DNA from: Phanerochaete sordida
Lineage: Eukaryota; Basidiomycota; Agaricomycetes; Polyporales; Phanerochaetaceae
NCBI GenBank assembly: GCA_019973155.2
Contig: BPQB01000039.1
Span: 186,001-250,000, forward strand
Reading direction: 5' to 3'
Length of the DNA: 64,000 bases
Part shown: piece by piece, positions 57,613-64,000 of the stretch
Layout of the letters: each line of letters starts with the position of its first letter
Position numbering within the stretch: the first letter of the stretch is position 1
The notes under the pieces: generated by a model
What the model was told of the DNA's origin: nothing
Databases searched by the model: none
What the model saw: only the letters and a program-made list of their open reading frames with translations
Position numbers and translations under genes: made by a program

Positions 57613-59273
57613 ATGCATTCAGCATTAGAAACTCCAGAGATAGTACAAAACGTCTTCATATACCTCTCGAAAGCATCCCTGGTGGCTTTGGCCACAGTAT
57701 GCAGATCCTTGAGCGGGATCGCGCTCGACGAACTCTGGCGCAAGATGTCCTCTCTCGATCCTTTGTACCAGTGCTTACCACAGAAGGTGTGGGCGCAGAA
57801 CGAAAGCGGACATTTGGTGCGTTCAGTGTATGTTTTACTCTCTTGGCGTGCAATATGCTGATTGCCCTCTCTATGGACGGCTTCCAGGTCCCTGGCGTGG
57901 AGGTTCCTCGTAACTCTGAGGACTGGGTCCGCTTCAACTTCTATGCTGCTCGTATACACGAGCTCTCTTTCTCAGAGGATTCCGCCGAGATGCGACCAGA
58001 TTTACTGAAGATCGTCAAAGTTTATCTACCGGCGGCCATGATCCCCCTTCCCCAACTCTCGGCTCTGCGATTGGTGCGATCCTGCACCGATGCGGAGCTA
58101 GGTCTCCTATCTTCTACTGTTCTGCATCCTGGTATTCGTCGCATTGAAATTTCCTCTGTATCATCCGCCAGCGTCCTCACGGCACTCAGTTTTGCGCAGC
58201 TAAGCTGCCCCGACTTGATTCACCTGGTCATTTCGAAGACGGTCGGTGTTCTACCAATGCTAGCGCAGTTTAAAAATATCCGAACACTCGTTTACGACTC
58301 CCCAAGCGATAACCTGGACGACATATCCATTCTTCGTCTTTCTCGCCTGCCATTTCTCCAGAAGCTGCAGCTGACAAGCCCATTCATCTCCAATTCCTTC
58401 CCACTCGCATCATCTCCTTCAAACCTCGAGGATGTGTGGTTTCCTTCGCTGGAAGACCTCACTCTGGGGTGCGTGATTGGGCTGGAGGCCCTCTCTCGCC
58501 TGATCCGCATGATCGACTCCTCATCACTACGGTCAATGTCCTTGGCTTACATCCTCTCCAAAGAAACTCTTGGAGACACCAGAAGCCTTGCGCTCAGTCT
58601 TGCGCTTCATCCACAGCTCGTGAATCTGTCTCTGAGCGGTCGACGTATGCATGAATCCGTACCAACGCTAGCGGATTTTCATGGTCTTTCATCCCTATCA
58701 TCACTGCAGGAGGTATCCTTCGCGAACGTTAGACCTTGTGAGCCCTTGCTGGCAGACCCTAAGCTCGGGTGGCATAAACTACGCGTATTGCGTATTGAAA
58801 GCGAGCTTTGGGTTTCTGCTGCATCACCCAGTAATTCTAGCTATAAACTCTCGTTGCTGCGGAGACTGGCGTCTTGCTGTCCGTGCCTTGCTAAACTCCA
58901 CATCCGTCTATGCATCACCTCCATCCCGCCAGCTCAACGGGAAATACCTCGCCGCGATCGACCCATACAACTTGTCCTCTGCGCTGCATCAAGAAGCACG
59001 GTCGATGCGTATTTCGTCGCCGAATTTATTTCGGACATATACCCCCACATGACCATCACATACGAGACGGACGGCACACAAAGAGGCGAATCCTCTCGTG
59101 CAGAATGGGAAATTATAAACAGAGGGATCGCACGAATCGCTGCGACGCGAGCAGAAGAAAGGCGCAGGACCGAAGCTGAGGTGCTGGAGAGGGTGCTGGA
59201 GCTGATCGACAGCGCCTCGTCCGTGTCTATCTGGTGCGTAAGGCCAAATCTTCTCGCAGGTCGTGGTCAATAA
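57613..59273 (+). CDS. F-box/leucine-rich family protein, 529 aa
   Basis: Exons 57613-57816 (68 codons) and 57888-59273 (462 codons with stop), 71-bp phase-0 intron ending cttccag. Exon 1: MHSALETPEIVQNVFIYL, LATVCRSLSGIALDELWRKM, SLDPLYQCLP. Exon 2: EDWVRFNFYAARIHELSF, leucine-rich middle (LPFLQKLQLTSPFISNSF), AYFVAEFISDIYPHMTI and RIAATRAEERR near the end. Closest in style to the gene at 1828-3451. A frame open from 57519 through exon 1 is not the real one: the F-box is read in the other frame. Intact. Confidence 0.85.
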
Positions 59274-59660
59274 TTGATATACACAGATCCTTCTGACAGG
59301 GGATATTTAGGGCGCGGTAGAGCGGAATCTGGCCCTTCGCATGCGACGCCGCAGTCCCTAATCCGGTGCGATAGGAACGGGTCACTACTTAGTACTCGCA
59401 GGGTGTTTGAAATCGCATTTGAGGACTGTCAGGAAGGTGGTAATAACTAGATCACTGCACTGTTTGTGGGGATTCCGGAGGTTGCTGGACGGATATCTAG
59501 GAGCAGTGGCAAAAGACCTGAGTCTTGTGTATTTATATTGGTGTACATGAAACAGTGGCTTGGCGTTGAACGATTTTCGGAAGACGACACCACCACCCGT
59601 CGGTCACCGAGAGTGACACAGAGGCGGCCGCAAGCCGAATATGCTGACCAATCGACCAGT
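59274..59660. other. convergent intergenic region
   Basis: 3' flanks of the F-box gene and the epoxide-hydrolase-like gene. Nothing recognised. Confidence 0.55.
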
Positions 59661-61456
59661 CTACAGCTCGTCCTTCAACTTGACGCGCTCCTCGCTCTTG
59701 ACATGCTCCTCGCTCTTGACGTGCTCCTCGCTCTTGACATGCTCCTCGCCCTTCACCGCCCCAGCATGCCCGGCCGGCTCGTCTTTCTTGGCCTGGGCAG
59801 CGCCGGGGAACAGCTGCGCGGCATACTGCTGCATGATCGCCTCCTTCGCCTCCTCGCGGAGGCGCTCGTTCTCGGCGCGCTCCTCATCCGTGTCGACAGC
59901 GCGCGGCCTCGGAGCGCCGCTCGGTGGGTACCACTCGTCGAACCACTCGCGCATGAGCGCGTTCACCTCCGCGGGTTTCTCGAGTTGCAGCCAGTGCGCC
60001 GCGGCGACGGTCTGCGCGGCATCAGCGGGTGAAGGGTACGGGAGGGGGGAAGCGCACCTTGGTGGTGAGGTTCGGCACGAACGCAACGCTGTTCATGAGC
60101 TTCGCGGCCGCGGCCCAGTCTGCGACGGGGTCCTCCGTCGGCAGGATCGACAGCGCTGGGGCTGTGATGATGTGGTTCAGCTGTCCGTTCGCGATGGCCC
60201 ACGATTCGTAGCGGTTCTAGAGTGGCGTCAGGCATGAGCACAGAAAAGACTCGAGAGAAGACGCACCGGGTGGGTGTAGAAGTAGAACGCTGCGCGCAAA
60301 CGTCAGAATATCTCCGTGAGCGTGAGCGAGAGGCAGCGGGCGTACTGTGAGCGAAGCGGTCCTTTTCGTACTGCTCGACCCAATAGTCTTCTTCCTCGGA
60401 CGTGAGGAACGGGATGGGCGGTATCTAAGCCGGGATGAGACAGGAACAGACGAACAAATTGCAGCTGCTAACCTCCTCCACGCTGTCCCAGCCTCGCAGG
60501 AACGAGTCTTTCTGCCGCAGGAACGCGTCTGGCGGGGGACTGTCGACCGTGCGCAGGGTCGCACGCAGAGTCCGGCGCACGTCGCGGCCGAGCTCCTCGG
60601 CCGCCTTGTCCGTCATTTTCTCGAAGAACATGCTGTACGAGAGCTTCGGCAGCGCCATTGTCAGGGCCTTGACGGGCACGAACGTGCCCTTGTATGGGAG
60701 GTACTAGGATGCCGCGTCAGCTCTGTGCTTCGAACGCGTCCTGGCACGACTCACTGGAATGCATGTGCCGACGACGGCTTCGAATATGTCGGGGCGCATG
60801 CGAGCGGCTTCGTAGCAAACTTGGGTGCCCCAGTCGTGACTGCGGACGCGCCGCGTCAGCGCGAACAAGGCAGCGAACGAGACGCGACGCACCCGATGCA
60901 GCCGGCCTTCGAGACACCTGCATTCTCCAAGATGCACACCATGTCATTGACCAAGTCCTCGAGCGTGCCTGAAGTTTGGACGTCGCCTGGGTAGGTGGAC
61001 TCCCCGAAACCGCGGAGATTGGGGATTATAAGACGGTAATCGTTCTGGACGAGCATTACTTGAATTTCAAGGTCATTTGTGGAGCGCATAGAGTGTACGA
61101 CGCACTTTGAACTCCTCAATCTGGTACTTCCAGCTGTGCCATAGGCTCGGCCAGCCATGGACCATGAGCAGCGTCTTCTCCGCTTCCGGGTTAATGTCGA
61201 CATAGGCTGCGGGTCGCTCGTCAGCATCCTGTATAGAAATAACAGAACATTCTGCGGAATGCGACTCACAGAGCTGGATCTGGGTATGCTCTTGAGCAGG
61301 TCGAAGGAGCGCGTCGCAGGTCACGGCGCGTGTGGGGAAAGCGCGGGGGTCAACCGCGAGCGGCTCATCTCTTCCCGCGACCACCACGACGCACAGCGCG
61401 ACGACCGCGGCTACCTGCTTGTATGCGCTCGAAAGCATCCTCGTCGTCTCGCGCAA
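59661..61456 (-). CDS. alpha/beta-hydrolase, epoxide-hydrolase-like, with C-terminal KDEL, 476 aa
   Basis: Eight exons: 61106-61456, 60893-61044, 60755-60839, 60473-60703, 60346-60424, 60267-60289, 60058-60216, 59661-60011 (477 codons). N-terminus has a hydrophobic run (VAAVVALCVVVVAG) after a Lys, a signal peptide or anchor. Fold marks: MVHGWPSLWHSW (oxyanion site), NLRGFGEST, nucleophile Asp170 in GHDWG, acid in PTEDP and catalytic His366 in AAHWLQLE; these fit soluble epoxide hydrolases, which open epoxides to diols. The C-terminal extension is charged, with four VK(S/G)EE(H/R) repeats, and ends exactly in KDEL, the ER-retrieval signal. A lumenal ER enzyme is therefore likely by inference. 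The region between the signal and HGWP (residues about 40-80) is unusual and may hide an unrecognised intron. Confidence 0.8.
59685..59756 (-). repeat. four 18-bp repeats coding VK(S/G)EE(H/R)
   Basis: Four contiguous 18-nt units in the last exon of the hydrolase. Units differ at single bases (silent H codons, one Gly, one Arg). Each unit contains a psi-K-x-E word. Confidence 0.85.
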
Positions 61457-62070
61457 TGCTGGACGTCGAAAGCCAACCTTGCAGCACCGCCATTTCCCCC
61501 TCTTGTCCCGCGTCAGTCAGCCTATCTATCAGCACAGTGTTCCGGACGCGCCGGACCTGCGACGACCCTGGGCATGCATCTGCAGAGTCTTGACCACGAA
61601 GTGCAAAGTCCTGCTCGTCTGGTACTTGCACCGCTTGAAGAACACTTGATCTTCCGACTGTCATTGCAACTTCCAGCGAAGAGCTAGCGGCATCGTCTCG
61701 CGGGCATGTACAGCCCGGAGGCCTTGAGGTGAGCTGTTCTCAAACAAGACGCTTGGGGAGGGGGGGTATATCCGAGGATAATCCAGGCGTCTTTTTGGCC
61801 GCTTGCTGGCGGGCGCGCGACCCCCCTCCGCCAAGGCGCCTTACTTGGGGCGAGACTAGCCTTGAGGGCCGAAGCTCAAAGTTTCAGAGTTCCGGTGGAA
61901 TGGATGAGCCGGACATGTATGTGGACCTGCGTACGTGTCAAGTACGTGTCCATGAAAGGACGTCCTTATACAGCTGAATAGACGATGGTCGCAGTCCTCA
62001 TTGAAAAGCAGCAGTGCTCGAACTCATACTGCAGCTTTCTTGGGACCATCGAAACTTCCACCCCACCTCC
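61457..62070. promoter_or_regulatory. divergent promoter region, hydrolase and F-box gene
   Basis: 614 bp between divergent starts, with no coherent coding frame and no clear TATA box apart from a weak gggtatatcc near 61763. Confidence 0.45.
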
Positions 62071-63742
62071 ATGCACATGGGCAGCAAGCACTCCGCAAGC
62101 CGCTCTCGCAGAACGCTCCTTGACCTTGATGTCGTTCGCATCATCATCGAGCGACTCGGCGAGGATAGACAGTTGCAGACGCTGCTAGCCGTCAGCTTGA
62201 CGTCGAAGGTGGTCTGCAGCTATGCACTGGACGCACTTTGGCACCGTGTGTCGACGCTCGTGCCCTTGCTGAAATGCCTTCCTTCCGATGTCTGCTCCCA
62301 GGACGAGTCATCTGAATGGGTGAGCGGATGTGTACTCTTCTCGAAGCTCTAGAAATGCTCACTTCGCTTGGAAGAGGATAGTTAGGCCGCCCTGGCGAGC
62401 GAGCGACTGGGTGAGGGTGAAACAGTACGCCGCCCGCATCCAGGAAATCTTGGTTTTTGAAGATGGCCTCCCGGGTTTGGACGTCCTACCCCATCTTAGA
62501 CTCCATTTGCCCCGCGACACTGTCCTGTTCCCAAACCTGCGTATGCTCTTCTGGAAGGGCACGAGAAAATCAGACTTATTCTACTACGCCTCATTCCTGC
62601 TCAGTCCTTCCCTCAGGGACCGCTCGCTCGAGTCGAATGTGCACGGTGTGGTTTCTACGCTACACGAGATGACGCGAGCCTGTCCAAATATCAGGCGATT
62701 ATACGTTTCTACATCGACGGTCGATATCTCCCCCGTCGTAGCGACGTATCCGCGTCTCACGTCCTTCAAATTCTTCACTACGCTCCCTGTCGCGCCCATC
62801 GGCGAGCCGGGCTTTCGCTCTTTGGGCTCCCTGCGAGATCTTACAGACTGGATCACGAATTCACCTCTGGAAGATAGTTCCCTCCAGAATGTGGCAAGAG
62901 CGGAACTGAAAACGTTCTTCCCTTCCCTCCGAATCCTTAACCTCCACGGAACGGATTTGGCGGCTGTCACGAGACTCTTGGAACACATGGCGTCGCGACA
63001 TCTGCGTCAGTTTACCTACTCCTTCATCTCTAGCGTCAACGCTTCCCCATCTGAGGAGAGCGTCATTCACTTCATCGACGCTTTAGTGTCGTATCGCCAG
63101 CTTGACGATCTCTTCATATCGTCACCAAAACGCGGGATGCACGCCTCGTTCACCGCTTTGGAGGGCCTTCTCACATTGCCCATCCGCAAGATATGCCTGC
63201 AGAACATCGTCGCCAATAACGAGCTTAACAACGAGTCTCTCGAATGGCTGACGCAGAGCTGGCCGGCCCTCGAATGGTTCTACTGCTGCAACGACGACAC
63301 GCGCCTCACCCCAGGCCTCATGCTCCCCACCCCAGAGCTCTTCTGCCACTTCGCGCAGAACTGCCCGCGCCTCACGCACCTCTACCTCACCATCGACACG
63401 GCGCACGCGCCCGTGCGCCCGCCAGGCGACGCGCTCCCACACTCTAACCACCCGCTCTTCTTCCACCCGCACGCGTCGCGGCTCGCGCGGCGCGGCGACC
63501 TCTGGCGCATGCTCGCGTACCTGCTCGAGATCTACCCGCGCCTCGCGCTCCACCAGAGCGACGACCTCGCGTTCTCGGACCCCGACACGGTCGAGATCCT
63601 CAACGAGGTGAACAGCTGGATCCCCGACATCCTCGCGCGCCAGGCCGCGGGCACGCCGCACGGCTACTGGGACGCGGGCGTTGCGGAGCGCGAGCGCAGG
63701 AGGTGGGGGCTCCGCCCCGCTCCTAGTGGGATACAGGGTTAG
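62071..63742 (+). CDS. F-box/leucine-rich family protein, 538 aa
   Basis: Exons 62071-62319 (83 codons) and 62375-63742 (456 codons with stop), 55-bp phase-0 intron with an aag acceptor; other acceptors at nearby AGs break the frame. Exon 1: LLDLDVVRIIIERL, LLAVSLTSKVVCSYALDALW, STLVPLLKCLP, a diverged F-box of the LKCLP subgroup. Exon 2: SDWVRVKQYAARIQEILVF, leucine-rich repeats, and a GC-rich C-terminal third (LPHSNHPLFFHPHASR). The start could also be the next in-frame ATG (MGSK). Codon GC rises sharply after about 63240. Intact. Confidence 0.8.
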
Positions 63743-64000
63743 CGCGTCGTGTTCGTGGGGTAGGCAGGCACAGCAGGTGCATGGGCGTTGGTTCTGGCCG
63801 CTTATTAGGTTTTATTTTCGCGATTAATTCCTATTCGGCGATGTTCAGTTATACTAATGATACGAAGCTCAGGGCCCGGCGAAGAGTGTCGTCGCTGGCT
63901 TCACATTGTCAGAACATAGCTGAGACGACTTAGAATTTAAACCGCGTACCTGGTCACGCGACACGTGCTGCTTCGGCTCTCATGCGCTCGTGCTCCCTGA

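Noticed and set aside
57519..57887. N-terminal extension of the F-box gene at 57613 by the frame open from 57519
   Set aside because: That frame overwrites the F-box exon in another phase; splicing 57816 to 57888 gives the family structure.
1..64000. tRNA, rRNA, CRISPR arrays or bacterial-type operons
   Set aside because: I found no cloverleaf with a B-box (GGTTCRA), no rRNA sequence and no spaced direct repeats; all genes are spliced eukaryotic ones. Small RNA genes could still be missed by eye.

Overview
The window is nuclear DNA of a filamentous basidiomycete, most likely a wood-decay agaricomycete close to the Polyporales. The evidence is GC-rich coding DNA, genes densely broken by very short introns (about 41-60 bp, mostly GTRNGY...YAG), a CBM1-GH10 xylanase typical of white-rot fungi, and large lineage-expanded families (F-box proteins and Agaricomycetes-type proteins without a known function). 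All gene models below were spliced by hand from reading frame, GT/AG sites and comparison among paralogues inside the window; no RNA data or database search was available.

Layout. 0-3.5 kb: two F-box/leucine-rich genes (the first cut by the window edge). 3.7-12.1 kb: three related coiled-coil genes, here called A, B and C, sharing an unusual exon ladder; A and B carry an uncharacterised C-terminal domain that C lacks, and B and C are transcribed divergently. 12.8-16.5 kb: a frameshifted F-box pseudogene and a divergent F-box gene. 17-20.6 kb: a Gln-rich coiled-coil protein with a terminal zinc-finger-like motif. 21.2-23.1 kb: IMP dehydrogenase. 23.5-27.0 kb: two tandem F-box genes. 27.2-34.9 kb: a large disordered protein, a small unknown protein and an SH3 (Nbp2-like) protein. 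35.9-37.4 kb: a GH10 xylanase gene with one in-frame TGA. 37.6-39.8 kb: an F-box gene split by a 589-bp MITE-like element. 40.7-42.4 kb: a protein with a DUF6697-like domain. 42.7-44.9 kb: a ThrE/Prm10-type membrane protein. 45.3-48.0 kb: a conserved unknown. 48.3-49.4 kb: methylthioadenosine phosphorylase. 50.0-52.6 kb: a flavoprotein monooxygenase. 52.9-59.3 kb: three more F-box genes. 59.7-61.5 kb: an epoxide-hydrolase-like enzyme ending in KDEL. 62.1-63.7 kb: a last F-box gene.

Together, eleven F-box loci are interspersed among housekeeping genes (purine synthesis, methionine salvage) and accessory enzymes. Eight of them share an exon 1 of exactly 204 nt (one reconstructed across the inserted element), and four of them share an exact 15-bp motif about 180 bp upstream of the ATG. 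Two F-box copies and the xylanase are broken, so the region shows duplication followed by decay.
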